NCBI RefSeq assembly: GCF_003259365.1
Contig: NZ_QLLY01000011.1
Span: forward strand, 124,001 to 188,000
Direction of reading: 5' to 3'
DNA length: 64,000 bases
Source: Streptomyces sp. PsTaAH-137
GTDB taxonomy: Bacteria > Actinomycetota > Actinomycetes > Streptomycetales > Streptomycetaceae
This document shows, piece by piece, positions 25,825-35,051 of this stretch (positions are counted from its first letter, which is position 1; every line of letters begins with the position of its first letter). Under the pieces are notes generated by a model. It was not told where the DNA came from. It did no database searches and saw nothing but the letters and a program-made list of their open reading frames with translations. A program made the translations under genes and the position numbers.

Positions 25825-26952
25825 TCAGCGGCGCTTGCCCGAGGGGCGGCCGCGGCCGCGGTTGCGGGCCGGCTGGTTGCGCGGACCCGCACCGGCCGGG
25901 GCGGCGTCCTCCGGCTCCTGCGGCAGCGGGCTCTCGGCCTGGGCGACGACGGAGCCGGCCGGCTCCGTGTCCGCCTTGGCCGCGGCGGCGGCCCGCTTGG
26001 CGAGCACCCGCTTCTTGAGGGCCTTCATCTTCGGGTCGCGCTCCTTGAGGTCGGCGACCAGCGGAGTGGCGATGAAGATCGACGAGTACGCACCGGCGGC
26101 GAGACCGACGAAGAGCGACAGCGAGATGTCGTTCAGCATGCCGGCGCCGAGGAAGCCGCCGCCGATGAACAGCAGGCCCGCCACCGGCAGGAGCGCCACG
26201 ACCGTGGTGTTGATCGAGCGGACCAGGGTGGAGTTGATCGAGCGGTTCGCGATGTCGCTGTAGGTCCAGCGGGTCTGCTTCTCGATGCCCTTCGTCTGCT
26301 CCTTGAGGGAGTCGAAGACGACGACCGTGTCGTAGAGCGAGTAACCGAGGATCGTGAGCAGACCGATCACCGTGCCGGGTGTGACCTCGAAGCCCACCAG
26401 AGCGTAGATCCCGACGGTGATGGTGATGTCGTGGATCAGCGCGACGAGCGCCGCGATGGCCATCCGCCATTCGAAGGCGATCGCCAGGTAGATCACGACG
26501 AGGACCATGAAGATGGCCAGGCCCTGCCAGGCCTTGTTGGCGATCGTCTCACCCCAGCTGGGGCCCACCAGATCGGCGTTGATCTTGTCGGAGGGGATGC
26601 CCAGGTCCTTGGACAGCTCCTCCTTGATCTGGTCCGACTTGTCGGTGTCGATGCCCGCGATCTGGATGCGCAGACCGCCGGTGCCGAGCTTCTGCACGAC
26701 CGCGTCGTGACCGCCGGCGGCCGCCTCCGCGTCCTTCTCCGCCTGCGAGGCGGAGACGGAGGTCTTGGGCGTCGTGAAGACGGCGCCGCCCTCGAACTCG
26801 ATGCCCATGTTGAGCCCGCGCACCGTCAGGCCGAGGATGGCCGTGATGGTGATCAGGATCGAGACGCCGTACCAGATCTTGCGCTTGCCGATGAAGTCGT
26901 AGCCGACCTCACCGCGATACAGCCTGGCGCCGAGATTGCCGAGCTTCGACAT
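25825..26952 (-). CDS. secF: Protein translocase subunit SecF
   Basis: Forms with SecD the membrane complex that uses the proton gradient to help pull exported proteins through SecYEG. The 375-residue protein has six helices, the periplasmic P1 region, and the conserved GMEFEGGA-like IEFEGGAVF and YSLYDTVVVFDSLKE motifs. A Lys/Ala/Arg-rich cytoplasmic tail of about 70 residues, ending GRGRPSGKRR, is longer than in E. coli. The ATG is one base past the secD stop, so the two are coupled. Confidence 0.96.
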   Translation of the reverse strand: MSKLGNLGARLYRGEVGYDFIGKRKIWYGVSILITITAILGLTVRGLNMGIEFEGGAVFTTPKTSVSASQAEKDAEAAAGGHDAVVQKLGTGGLRIQIAGIDTDKSDQIKEELSKDLGIPSDKINADLVGPSWGETIANKAWQGLAIFMVLVVIYLAIAFEWRMAIAALVALIHDITITVGIYALVGFEVTPGTVIGLLTILGYSLYDTVVVFDSLKEQTKGIEKQTRWTYSDIANRSINSTLVRSINTTVVALLPVAGLLFIGGGFLGAGMLNDISLSLFVGLAAGAYSSIFIATPLVADLKERDPKMKALKKRVLAKRAAAAAKADTEPAGSVVAQAESPLPQEPEDAAPAGAGPRNQPARNRGRGRPSGKRR

Positions 26953-26953
26953 C

Positions 26954-28726
26954 TCACGCCTCCTTCGGGTCGACGGGACCGGCGGAACGACGGGTGCGGC
27001 GCAGCGGCGGCTGGACCCCGAGGCGCTTCGGGTCGAGGCCGGACCACTTGTGGCCGGTGAAGAACTTCCCGCGGGCCAGGATCGTCATCAGCGGCTTCGT
27101 GAAGAGGAAGACCACGACGACGTCGAGCAGGGTGGTCAGGCCGAGCGTGAACGCGAAGCCCTGCACCTTGCCGACGGTCACGATGTAGAGCACCGCGGCG
27201 GCGAGGAACGACACGAAGTCGGAGACCAGGATGGTGCGCCGGGCGCGCGGCCAGGCGCGCTCGACGGCGGGCCGCACGGAGCGGCCCTCCCTGATCTCGT
27301 CCCGGATCCGCTCGAAGAACACGATGAACGAGTCCGCGGTGATACCGATGGCCACGATCGCACCGCACACCGCGGGCAGGTTCAGCGCGAAGCCGATGGC
27401 CGGGCCGAGGAGCGTCATCAGCGTGTACGTGAGGATGCCGGAGACCAGCAGCGAGGCCAGGGCGACGAGCGACAGGCCGCGGTAGTAGACCACCAGGTAG
27501 ATGACGACCAGGAGGAGGCCGATGGCGCCCGCGATCAGACCGGCGTGCAGCTGCTCACCGCCGAGCGCGGCGGTCACCGAGGTGACGCTCTGCTCGTGGA
27601 AGGTGAGCGGCAGGGCGCCGTAGGACAGCACGTTGGCCAGGTCCTGGGCGGACTGCTGGTTGAAGCTGCCGGAGATCTCGGCGTTGGAGCTCAGCACGGA
27701 GCTGACGCTGGGGGCGGAGACCACGTCGCCGTCGAGGACGATGGCGAACTGGTTCATCGGCTGCTGCTGGTCCTTCAACTTCGCGGTGGTCGCCGCGAAC
27801 TTCTTCGACCCGGAGCCCGTGAACTCCATGTTGACGACCCACTGGCCGCTCTGCTGGTTGATGCCGGCCGAGGCCTTCTTGACGTCCTTGCCGTTCACCT
27901 CGGACGGGCCGAGGACGTACTTGGCCCACTGGCCGCCCGAGTCCTTGCCGCAGGCGACGACGGTGTCGGTGGGCTTGGCGCCCTCGTTGACCTTCGTGCG
28001 GGCCGAGGAGTCGGTGCAGTCCAGCTCGGTGAACTTCTTCTGCAGCGCGGTCGTGGCCGGGTCCGCGGAGGCACTGGCGGACGCGGACGGCGAGCCGGAG
28101 GCCTTGGCCTCGTCGCTCGCGGAGGAGCTGGGCGTCGCGTCGGCCTTGAGGGCGTCGGTGACGGCGCGGCCCTGCGAGGTGGCCGAGGCGGACGGCGTCG
28201 CGGAGGACGACGAGTCGGTCGCCTTGTCGCCGGAGCCCGCGCTCGCCTTGTCCGTGGGCTTGCCGCTGGAGGAGGCGCTCGGGGACGGGCTCGTCGAGGA
28301 GTCGCCCGTCGGGGAGCCGGCGGCCATCGTCAGGACCGGACGGAAGTAGAGCTGAGCGGTCGTGCCGACCTGCTCGCGCGCCTGCTTCTCGTTCGTACCC
28401 CGGGGGATGTTGACGATGATGTTGTCGTTGCCCTGCGTCTGGACCTCGGCCTCGGAGACACCCAAGCCGTTGACACGGCGGTTGATGATGTCCGCCGCCG
28501 TGTTCATGTTGGTCTTGTTGATCGCGTTCTTGGGCTGGCCCGGCTCGGTCTTGGCCTGCAGGGTGATGCTGGTGCCGCCCGCGAGGTCGATGCCGAGGCG
28601 GGGGGTGAACGTGCCGGAGATGAACATCCCGCCGACGAGCGCGACCATGACGATCACGATCAGGCTCAGAGCACGGCCCGGCTTGCTCTGGGCACCTGCC
28701 CCTCGGCTCTTTTTAGGTGTGGCCAC
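26954..28726 (-). CDS. secD: Protein translocase subunit SecD, with Ser/Ala-rich insert
   Basis: SecD partner of SecF. From GTG 28726 the protein is 590 residues. An N-terminal helix is followed by PRLGIDLAGGTSITLQA, a large extracytoplasmic region, and five C-terminal helices containing GITADSFIVFFERIRDE. Residues about 135-223 are a low-complexity insert of Ser, Ala, Asp, Lys and Gly within the first extracytoplasmic domain. I choose the GTG over the ATG 19 codons earlier because GGGAG lies upstream and VATPKKSRG matches the usual SecD start. It is preceded by yajC. Confidence 0.94.
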   Translation of the reverse strand: MATPKKSRGAGAQSKPGRALSLIVIVMVALVGGMFISGTFTPRLGIDLAGGTSITLQAKTEPGQPKNAINKTNMNTAADIINRRVNGLGVSEAEVQTQGNDNIIVNIPRGTNEKQAREQVGTTAQLYFRPVLTMAAGSPTGDSSTSPSPSASSSGKPTDKASAGSGDKATDSSSSATPSASATSQGRAVTDALKADATPSSSASDEAKASGSPSASASASADPATTALQKKFTELDCTDSSARTKVNEGAKPTDTVVACGKDSGGQWAKYVLGPSEVNGKDVKKASAGINQQSGQWVVNMEFTGSGSKKFAATTAKLKDQQQPMNQFAIVLDGDVVSAPSVSSVLSSNAEISGSFNQQSAQDLANVLSYGALPLTFHEQSVTSVTAALGGEQLHAGLIAGAIGLLLVVIYLVVYYRGLSLVALASLLVSGILTYTLMTLLGPAIGFALNLPAVCGAIVAIGITADSFIVFFERIRDEIREGRSVRPAVERAWPRARRTILVSDFVSFLAAAVLYIVTVGKVQGFAFTLGLTTLLDVVVVFLFTKPLMTILARGKFFTGHKWSGLDPKRLGVQPPLRRTRRSAGPVDPKEA

Positions 28727-28868
28727 CTTCTCGTACTCCCTCTCCATCCGTCCGGCATCGGGGATGCGTGCCAGGACGGCCATGAAATGGTCGAGAATCC
28801 GCGCGCGTCACGCACGAACCAGGACCCCGGGGGACGCAAGCGGTACGTCCCCCCGGCTCCGGTCGTGA

Positions 28869-29381
28869 CTACTTCGCGTCGGACTCGCCGTCGGTCTTCT
28901 TCGCCTCGGCAGCGGCCTCGGGGGCGGCGTCGGCCTTGGGGGCCTCGGCGCTCTCGTCGGCCGCGTCGGTCACCTCGGTCTCGTCCTTCTTGCCGAGGTC
29001 GATGCGCGAGTCGTCGGCGGCGGTCTCGTCGGTCTCGGTGAGGGACGACGCGTCGTCCGGCACGACGGCGCCGTCGGTCAGCTCGTCGGCGTCGGCGTCG
29101 GGGCCGTGGACGATGCGGTTGTACTCGTCGTCGGAGAGCACGGCGCCGATCGCGTTCTTCGCGAACATGAGGTGGACGCCGGGGCCCGCGTCGAGGAGGA
29201 CCGTGTCCTCGTTGACCTCCTTGACCGTGGCATACATGCCGCCGATCGTGCGGACGCCGGAACCGGGCTGCATTTCATTGCGCATACTCGCGGCCTGCTG
29301 CTGCTTCTTCTTGGCAGACCGGGTCATCAGGAACATGGCCCCGATGAGCACGATGAACGGGAGGAGGGTCACGAGACTCAC
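28869..29381 (-). CDS. yajC: Preprotein translocase accessory subunit YajC
   Basis: Small membrane protein associated with SecDF. The 170 residues start with a hydrophobic helix (SLVTLLPFIVLIGAMFLMTR) and the KKKQQQ stretch. The YajC beta domain follows (PGSGVRTIGGMYATVKEVNEDTV broken over residues 43-65), then an acidic Asp/Glu/Ala tail of about 80 residues. I choose GTG 29381 because AGGAAG is correctly spaced before it; an in-frame ATG six codons upstream overlaps that site. It leads the yajC-secD-secF unit. Confidence 0.92.
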   Translation of the reverse strand: MSLVTLLPFIVLIGAMFLMTRSAKKKQQQAASMRNEMQPGSGVRTIGGMYATVKEVNEDTVLLDAGPGVHLMFAKNAIGAVLSDDEYNRIVHGPDADADELTDGAVVPDDASSLTETDETAADDSRIDLGKKDETEVTDAADESAEAPKADAAPEAAAEAKKTDGESDAK

Positions 29382-29556
29382 GGGTGGGACTTCCTTCATA
29401 CGACCGCATCAGATGCGCGGCCTTGTCGGGGGTGTGGTGTCGGCCGTCGCGCCTTGAATCACAAGGACGACGTCGGCGGAGTCTAAGCGAGTCCGCCATC
29501 CGGGAACAACGCTCAGCGTGGCACCGGGGTTCCAGCTCCGGCGATGACGCGCGCTG

Positions 29557-30636
29557 TCACGCCCCGAACAGGTCCGCTTGTCCGCTTGCACCGGGTTTTC
29601 CCTGGGGCGCGGTGAGGCCGAGGTGGGCCCAGGCCGCGGGAGTGGCCACCCGGCCGCGCGGGGTGCGCGCGAGCAGGCCCTCCCGGACGAGGAAGGGCTC
29701 CGCGACCTCCTCCACGGTCTCGCGCTCCTCCCCCACCGCCACCGCGAGGGTCGACAGGCCCACGGGCCCGCCGCCGAACAGCTTGAGCAGGGCCTCCAGG
29801 ACGGCGCGGTCGAGCCGGTCGAGGCCGCGGCCGTCCACCTCGTAGACCCCGAGGGCGGCGGCGGCGATGTCCCGGGTGATGTGGCCGTCGGCCTTGACCT
29901 GGGCGTAGTCGCGGACGCGGCGCAGCAGGCGGTTGGCGATGCGCGGGGTGCCGCGGGAGCGGCCGGAGATCTCGGCCGCTCCGGCCGGGTCGATCTCCAC
30001 GTCGAGGAGTCCGGCGGAGCGGTGGATCACCCGCTCCAGCTCGGCCGGCTCGTAGAACTCCATGTGCGCGGTGAACCCGAAGCGGTCGCGCAGCGGCGGG
30101 GGTAGCAGGCCCGCGCGCGTGGTGGCGCCGACCAGCGTGAACGGCGGCAGTTCGAGCGGGATGGCGGTGGCTCCGGGGCCCTTGCCGACGATGACGTCGA
30201 CGCGGAAGTCCTCCATCGCCATGTAGAGCATCTCCTCGGCGGGCCGGGACATCCGGTGGATCTCGTCGAGGAAGAGGACCTCGCCCTCCTGGAGGGAGGA
30301 GAGGATCGCGGCCAGGTCGCCGGCGTGCTGGATGGCGGGGCCCGAGGTGATCCGGATCGGGGCCGCCATCTCCGCCGCGATGATCATGGAGAGGGTGGTC
30401 TTGCCGAGGCCGGGGGCGCCGGAGAGCAGGACGTGGTCGGCGGTGGCGCCGCGCGCGCGGGCGGCCCGCAGCACCAGGTCGAGCTGTTCCCTGACCTTCT
30501 CCTGGCCGATGAACTCGTCCAGGTCCTTGGGGCGCAGGGCCGCCTCGACGGCCTGGTCCTCGCCGTCGGCGGACGCACCGACGAGCCGGTCGGCGGCCTG
30601 TGGGGCGGCTTCGTCGGTCGTCTCGTCCCAGTTCAT
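29557..30636 (-). CDS. ruvB: Holliday junction branch migration helicase RuvB
   Basis: AAA+ motor of the RuvAB complex that moves Holliday junctions. The 359-residue protein has Walker A GAPGLGKTT, Walker B LFLDEIHR, sensor 1 VGATTRAG, arginine finger RDRFGF and a winged-helix C-terminus. A 30-residue acidic N-terminal extension precedes LRPKDLDEFIGQ. It follows ruvA by 35 bp. Confidence 0.97.
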   Translation of the reverse strand: MNWDETTDEAAPQAADRLVGASADGEDQAVEAALRPKDLDEFIGQEKVREQLDLVLRAARARGATADHVLLSGAPGLGKTTLSMIIAAEMAAPIRITSGPAIQHAGDLAAILSSLQEGEVLFLDEIHRMSRPAEEMLYMAMEDFRVDVIVGKGPGATAIPLELPPFTLVGATTRAGLLPPPLRDRFGFTAHMEFYEPAELERVIHRSAGLLDVEIDPAGAAEISGRSRGTPRIANRLLRRVRDYAQVKADGHITRDIAAAALGVYEVDGRGLDRLDRAVLEALLKLFGGGPVGLSTLAVAVGEERETVEEVAEPFLVREGLLARTPRGRVATPAAWAHLGLTAPQGKPGASGQADLFGA

Positions 30637-30671
30637 GTGGTGTGCCTCGCGTTACGGGTGGTCTACGGGGA

Positions 30672-31283
30672 TCAGCGGGTGCGGTTGAGGGTCTGGAGGG
30701 CGGCCTTCAGGAGCTGGCCGACCTGCGGGGTGCCCTCGGCGGCCTCGGCCTGCGGGGTGACGGCGGCGACGGCCTCGTCGGCCTCGCGGGTCGCGTAGCC
30801 GAGGCCGATCAGGGCGGCGTGCAGCTGGTCGCGCCAGCCGCTGGTCACGGGGGCGCCGATCGCCGGGCCGCCGGTGCCCAGCGGCTCGCCGAGACGGTCC
30901 TTGTACTCCAGGAGGAGCTTCTGGGCGCCCTTCTTGCCGATGCCGGGGACGGCGGTGAGGGCCTTCTCGTCACCGGTGGCGACGGCGCGGCGCAGGGCGT
31001 CGGGGCTGTGCACGGCGAGCATGGCCTGGGCCAGGCGCGGGCCGACACCGCTCGCGGTCTGGAGCAGTTCGAAGGTCTGCTTCTCGTCGTCGTCCGCGAA
31101 GCCGTACAGGGTCAGCGAGTCCTCGCGTACGACGAGCGAGGTGGCGAGCTTGGCCTGCTGGCCGATCCGGAGCGTCGACAGCGTGTTCGGCGTGCACTGG
31201 AGGGCCATGCCGATGCCTCCGACCTCCACGACCGCGGCGTCGGGGGCGAGTGCGGCGACGGGGCCGCTGACGAAGGCGATCAT
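30672..31283 (-). CDS. ruvA: Holliday junction DNA helicase subunit RuvA
   Basis: Tetrameric DNA-binding partner of RuvB. The 203 residues have the OB-fold domain I (MIAFVSGPV...YGFADDDEKQTFE), the two helix-hairpin-helix motifs (ASGVGPRLAQAML and VPGIGKKGAQKLL), and the RuvB-contacting domain III (LIGLGYATREADEAV). The ATG overlaps the ruvC stop by four bases. It sits in the ruvC-ruvA-ruvB order usual for bacteria. Confidence 0.97.
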   Translation of the reverse strand: MIAFVSGPVAALAPDAAVVEVGGIGMALQCTPNTLSTLRIGQQAKLATSLVVREDSLTLYGFADDDEKQTFELLQTASGVGPRLAQAMLAVHSPDALRRAVATGDEKALTAVPGIGKKGAQKLLLEYKDRLGEPLGTGGPAIGAPVTSGWRDQLHAALIGLGYATREADEAVAAVTPQAEAAEGTPQVGQLLKAALQTLNRTR

Positions 31284-31810
31284 GCGGTACGGCCTTTCGA
31301 TGCGTGCAGCGCTACGGCTTGCTGGAGTCGGTTCTGCGCGGGGGCGCGCCAGATGTGGCAGATGGCGAGGGCCAGGGCGTCGGCGGCGTCGGCCGGCTTG
31401 GGCGGCGCGTCGAGGCGAAGGAGCCGGGTCACCATGGCGCCCACCTGTGCCTTGTCGGCGCGGCCGCTGCCGGTGACGGCGGCCTTGACCTCGCTGGGCG
31501 TGTGCAGGACGACCGGGATGCCGCGGCGCGCCGCGCACAGCATGGCGACGGCGCTGGCCTGGGCGGTGCCCATCACCGTACGGACGTTGTGCTGGCTGAA
31601 CACCCGCTCCACGGCGAGGACTTCGGGCTCGTGCTCGTCGAGCCACTGCTCGATGCCCTGCTCGATGCCGACGAGGCGGTGGCCCAGATCGGCGTCCGGC
31701 GGGGTGCGCACCACGCCGACGCCGCGCATGGTCAGGGGCCGGCCCGCGACCCCCTCGACCACGCCGACACCGCACCGGGTCAGCCCCGGGTCCACGCCCA
31801 GTACGCGCAC
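31280..31810 (-). CDS. ruvC: Crossover junction endodeoxyribonuclease RuvC
   Basis: Resolves Holliday junctions by symmetrical cuts. The 176-residue protein shows the four acidic active-site positions: Asp in GVDPGLTRCG, Glu in LAVERVF, and the Asp pair in PKPADAADALALA. The GTG 31808-31810 is the start, giving VRVLGVDPGL. It begins the ruvCAB unit after the terminator behind yebC. Confidence 0.97.
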   Translation of the reverse strand: MRVLGVDPGLTRCGVGVVEGVAGRPLTMRGVGVVRTPPDADLGHRLVGIEQGIEQWLDEHEPEVLAVERVFSQHNVRTVMGTAQASAVAMLCAARRGIPVVLHTPSEVKAAVTGSGRADKAQVGAMVTRLLRLDAPPKPADAADALALAICHIWRAPAQNRLQQAVALHASKGRTA

Positions 31811-31866
31811 GCCTTGCCCCCACTTCGATCGCCTGTTCCCGCAGGCTATCGGGTGCCACCGACAAA

Positions 31867-31905
31867 GCGGCGGGCCGACGGGGTGTGTCCCCGCCGGCCC
31901 GCCGC
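31867..31905 (-). terminator. Terminator after yebC
   Basis: Outer arms 31867-31877 and 31895-31905 are perfect over 11 bp, with an inner CGGGG/CCCCG stem. On the minus strand the hairpin is followed by TTTGT. It separates the pdxST-yebC transcript from ruvCAB. Confidence 0.85.
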
Positions 31906-31915
31906 TGATGTCACG

Positions 31916-32668
31916 TCAGGCGTCGACCTTCTCCATGACCTCGTCGGAGACGTCGAAGTTGGCGAAGACGTTCTGCACGTCGTCGCTGTCCTCCAGCGCG
32001 TCGATCAGCTTGAAGATCTTGCGCGCGCCGTCCTCGTCCAGCTCGACCTGCATGGTCGGGACGAAGTTGGCGTCGGCCGAGTCGTAGTCGATGCCGGCGT
32101 CCACGAGCGCGGTGCGGACGGCGACCAGGTCGGTGGCCTCGGAGAGCACCTCGAAGGACTCGCCCAGGTCGTTGACCTCTTCAGCACCCGCGTCGAGCAC
32201 GGCGCCCAGGACGTCGTCCTCGGTCAGCTCGCCCTTGGGGACGACCACGACGCCCTTGCGGTTGAACAGGTAGGACACCGAGCCCGGGTCCGCCATGTTG
32301 CCGCCGTTGCGGGTCATGGCGACGCGCACGTCGGACGCGGCGCGGTTGCGGTTGTCGGTGAGGCACTCGATGAGCACCGCGACACCGTTCGGACCGTAGC
32401 CCTCGTACATGATCGTCTCGTAGTCGGCGCCGCCGGCCTCGAGGCCGCCGCCGCGCTTGACCGCGGAGTCGATGTTCTTGTTCGGGACCGACTGCTTCTT
32501 CGCCTTCTGGATGGCGTCGTACAGCGTCGGGTTGCCCTCGATGTCCGTGCCGCCCATGCGCGCCGCGACTTCGATGTTCTTGATCAGCTTCGCGAAGAGC
32601 TTGCCGCGCTTGGCGTCGATCACGGCCTTCTTGTGCTTCGTCGTAGCCCATTTAGAGTGGCCGGACAT
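31916..32668 (-). CDS. yebC: YebC/PmpR family transcriptional regulator
   Basis: A 250-residue protein of the YebC family, known as DNA-binding regulators and, more recently, as factors relieving ribosome stalling. It begins SGHSKWATTKHKKA, with KRGKLFAKLIKNIEVAARMGG, and has the acidic C-terminal domains including NFVPTMQVELDE. Length and motifs are standard. It is encoded next to ruvC, as in most bacteria. Which regulator or translation role applies here cannot be told from sequence. Confidence 0.95.
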   Translation of the reverse strand: MSGHSKWATTKHKKAVIDAKRGKLFAKLIKNIEVAARMGGTDIEGNPTLYDAIQKAKKQSVPNKNIDSAVKRGGGLEAGGADYETIMYEGYGPNGVAVLIECLTDNRNRAASDVRVAMTRNGGNMADPGSVSYLFNRKGVVVVPKGELTEDDVLGAVLDAGAEEVNDLGESFEVLSEATDLVAVRTALVDAGIDYDSADANFVPTMQVELDEDGARKIFKLIDALEDSDDVQNVFANFDVSDEVMEKVDA

Positions 32669-32742
32669 CTGCCTGTCTCCTTCGCGTAACCAACCTCATG
32701 AACGAACTCCCCGGGCAGCAGCGCGGGGGGACCCCGCAGATC

Positions 32743-33366
32743 CTACAAGGATCCGGCCGCGGCCTTCTCACGGACCATGTCCACGAACAGGGCGTGGAGC
32801 CGGTGGTCGCCCGTCAGCTCCGGGTGGAAGGACGTCGCGAGGGCGCTGCCCTGGCGCACGGCGACGATGTGACCGTCGTGCTCGGCGAGCACCTCGACCG
32901 AGGCGCCCACGGACTCGACCCACGGGGCGCGGATGAAGACGCCCTCGACCGGATCGCCCGCGACGCCGCGGACGTCGACCGCCGCCTCGAAGGACTCGTT
33001 CTGCCGTCCGAAGGCGTTGCGGCGCACGATCATGTCGATGCCGCCGACGGTCTCCTGGCCCGAGCGCGGGTCGAGGATCTTGTCGGCGAGCATGATCAGG
33101 CCCGCGCAGGTGCCGTAGACGGGCATTCCTTCGCGCACACGCGCGCGGAGCGGCTCCATCAGGCCGAAGAGGTGGGCCAGCTTGGAGATGGTGGTGGACT
33201 CGCCGCCGGGGATCACCAGGCCGTCGACCTCGGCGAGCTCCTCGGGGCGCCGCACCTCCCTGGCCACGGCGTCGGCCGTGGCCAGGGCGATGAGGTGTTC
33301 CCGTACGTCTCCCTGGAGCGCGAGGACGCCGACGACGGGCGTGCCGTCGTTGCCGGGAGCGGTCAT
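32743..33366 (-). CDS. pdxT: Pyridoxal 5'-phosphate synthase glutaminase subunit PdxT
   Basis: Class I-type glutaminase supplying ammonia to PdxS for pyridoxal phosphate synthesis. The 207 residues have VLALQGDVREH, the GGESTT oxyanion motif, the catalytic cysteine in YGTCAGLI, and the His-Glu pair in SFHPELT. I choose ATG 33366, which overlaps the pdxS stop by one base, over a GTG one codon earlier. The 1:1 coupling with pdxS matches their joint complex. Confidence 0.96.
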   Translation of the reverse strand: MTAPGNDGTPVVGVLALQGDVREHLIALATADAVAREVRRPEELAEVDGLVIPGGESTTISKLAHLFGLMEPLRARVREGMPVYGTCAGLIMLADKILDPRSGQETVGGIDMIVRRNAFGRQNESFEAAVDVRGVAGDPVEGVFIRAPWVESVGASVEVLAEHDGHIVAVRQGSALATSFHPELTGDHRLHALFVDMVREKAAAGSL

Positions 33367-34277
33367 CACCAGCCCCGGTTCGCGTAGCGCTCGGCCTCGG
33401 GGAGGGTGTCGCAGTTGATGCCGACCATGGCCTCGCCCAGGTTGCGGGAGGCGTCCGCGACGATCTTCGGGTCGTCGAAGAAGGTGGTGGCCTTCACGAT
33501 GGCGGCGGCGCGCTTGGCGGGGTCGCCCGACTTGAAGATGCCGGAGCCGACGAACACGCCCTCGGCACCGAGCTGGCGCATGAGCGCGGCGTCGGCCGGG
33601 GTGGCGACGCCACCGGCGGAGAAGAGGACCACCGGCAGCTTGCCCAGCTCGGCGACCTCCTTGACCAGCTCGTAGGGGGCGCGCAGGTCCTTGGCGGCGG
33701 CGTACAGCTCGTTGTTGTCGAAGCCGCGCAGGCGGGCGATCTCGTTCTTGATCTGGCGCAGGTGGCGGACAGCCTCGACGACGTTGCCGGTGCCGGCCTC
33801 GCCCTTGGAGCGGATCATGGCGGCGCCCTCGGCGATGCGGCGCAGGGCCTCGCCGAGGTTGGTGGCGCCGCAGACGAACGGGGTCGTGAAGGCGAACTTG
33901 TCGCTGTGGTTGACCTCGTCGGCCGGGGTGAGGACCTCGGACTCGTCGATGTAGTCCACGCCGAGCGACTGGAGGACCTGGGCCTCGACGAAGTGGCCGA
34001 TGCGGGACTTGGCCATGACCGGGATCGAGACGGCCTCGATGATGCCCTCGATCATGTCCGGGTCGGACATCCGGGCCACGCCGCCGTCCTTGCGGATGTC
34101 GGCCGGGACCCGCTCCAGGGCCATGACGGCGACGGCGCCCGCGTCCTCGGCGATCTTCGCCTGCTCGGGGGTGACGACGTCCATGATCACGCCGCCCTTG
34201 AGCTGTTCGGCCATGCCGCGCTTGACGCGGGCGGTGCCGGTGGCGTTGGACTCGTGGGACTGGGTGCTGACGGACAC
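33366..34277 (-). CDS. pdxS: Pyridoxal 5'-phosphate synthase subunit PdxS
   Basis: Condenses ribose 5-phosphate, glyceraldehyde 3-phosphate and ammonia into pyridoxal phosphate. The 303-residue barrel contains the two catalytic lysines: Lys90 in MAKSRIGHF and Lys158 in IRSKGEAGTGN. LKGGVIMDVVTPEQA and the FFSAGGV-like VLFSAGGVATPADAA phosphate loop are also present. The GTG at 34275-34277 is preceded by GAGG. It is the first gene of the pdxST-yebC unit. Confidence 0.97.
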   Translation of the reverse strand: MSVSTQSHESNATGTARVKRGMAEQLKGGVIMDVVTPEQAKIAEDAGAVAVMALERVPADIRKDGGVARMSDPDMIEGIIEAVSIPVMAKSRIGHFVEAQVLQSLGVDYIDESEVLTPADEVNHSDKFAFTTPFVCGATNLGEALRRIAEGAAMIRSKGEAGTGNVVEAVRHLRQIKNEIARLRGFDNNELYAAAKDLRAPYELVKEVAELGKLPVVLFSAGGVATPADAALMRQLGAEGVFVGSGIFKSGDPAKRAAAIVKATTFFDDPKIVADASRNLGEAMVGINCDTLPEAERYANRGW

Positions 34278-34391
34278 GGGTGACCTCACTCGGTGAACTC
34301 TGTGAAGAGGGCTTGTTACAGCACCGAGGAAACCCCTGCGGACCAGGCCACTACAAGGGCCAATACGAAGCCGGTGGCTCCTTCCGCCTGC

Positions 34392-34425
34392 GATCGGCAG
34401 GCCGACGGGCGGCAGGCCGCCGATC
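34392..34425 (-). terminator. Possible terminator after the LemA-like gene
   Basis: GATCGGC (34392-34398) and GCCGATC (34419-34425) pair, with further GGCC pairing inside. It is 10 bp past the stop of the LemA-like gene and upstream of pdxS. There is no T-tract, so the call is tentative. Confidence 0.45.
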
Positions 34426-34435
34426 AGCCGGCCGG

Positions 34436-34981
34436 TCAGGCGGTGGCGCGGTCGGCCAGCGCGACCGGCGGCTCGTCGTCCATCTCGAACGCCATCGGGA
34501 ACGGCGCGTGTCCCGCGAGCCGGAACCAGCGGACCTTGCGGTGGCGGCGCAGCGCGCGGGCCGCGCGGACGGCGTCGTTGTGGAAGCGGCGGGCCATGGG
34601 GACCCGGCGCACGGCCTGGGCCAGCTCCTCCGCGGCCTCCTCGCCGCCGGGCGCCTCCCGGACCGCCTCGACCTGGTCGGGCTCGCTGAACACGGCCCTG
34701 AGCGCCTGGCTCAGCTCGCTCTCGGCGACCTCGCGCTGCTCCTCCTCGGCCTGCCGGGCCGCGTGCGCCGCCTCGTACAGGACGATCGACGCGGCCGGGT
34801 CGAGCACGCCGGACGTGGCCAGTTCCTGGGCGACGGAGGCGCGGCGCAGGAGTTGGGCGTCCAGAGCGGCGCGGGCCGCGTCGATACGGGCGTGCAGGCG
34901 GTCCAGGCGGCCCGCGGTCCAGCTCAGATAGAGCCCGATCGCGAAGAGGGCTACGGCGATCCAGATCAGGGTGGCGGTCAC
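34436..34981 (-). CDS. LemA-like membrane protein
   Basis: A 181-residue protein with one N-terminal helix (ATLIWIAVALFAIGLYLSW) followed by a helical domain. The pattern RIDAARAALDAQLLRRASVAQELA, then ARRFHNDAVRAARALR, then a short segment ending PFPMAFEMDDEPP, follows LemA proteins (YNDAV and FE motifs). I therefore call it LemA-like, although it lacks the usual first-helix signature and may be a divergent actinobacterial branch. The GTG at 34981 is chosen; a TTG three codons earlier is possible. It lies between pimA and pdxS on the same strand, with an intervening hairpin. Function unknown. Confidence 0.6.
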   Translation of the reverse strand: MTATLIWIAVALFAIGLYLSWTAGRLDRLHARIDAARAALDAQLLRRASVAQELATSGVLDPAASIVLYEAAHAARQAEEEQREVAESELSQALRAVFSEPDQVEAVREAPGGEEAAEELAQAVRRVPMARRFHNDAVRAARALRRHRKVRWFRLAGHAPFPMAFEMDDEPPVALADRATA

Positions 34982-35051
34982 GGGCGGCAAGGCTACCGTC
35001 GGCGCGGGGTGTCACCGCGCGTGCGGGCCCCCTAGAGCGCGCCCGGCGGGG

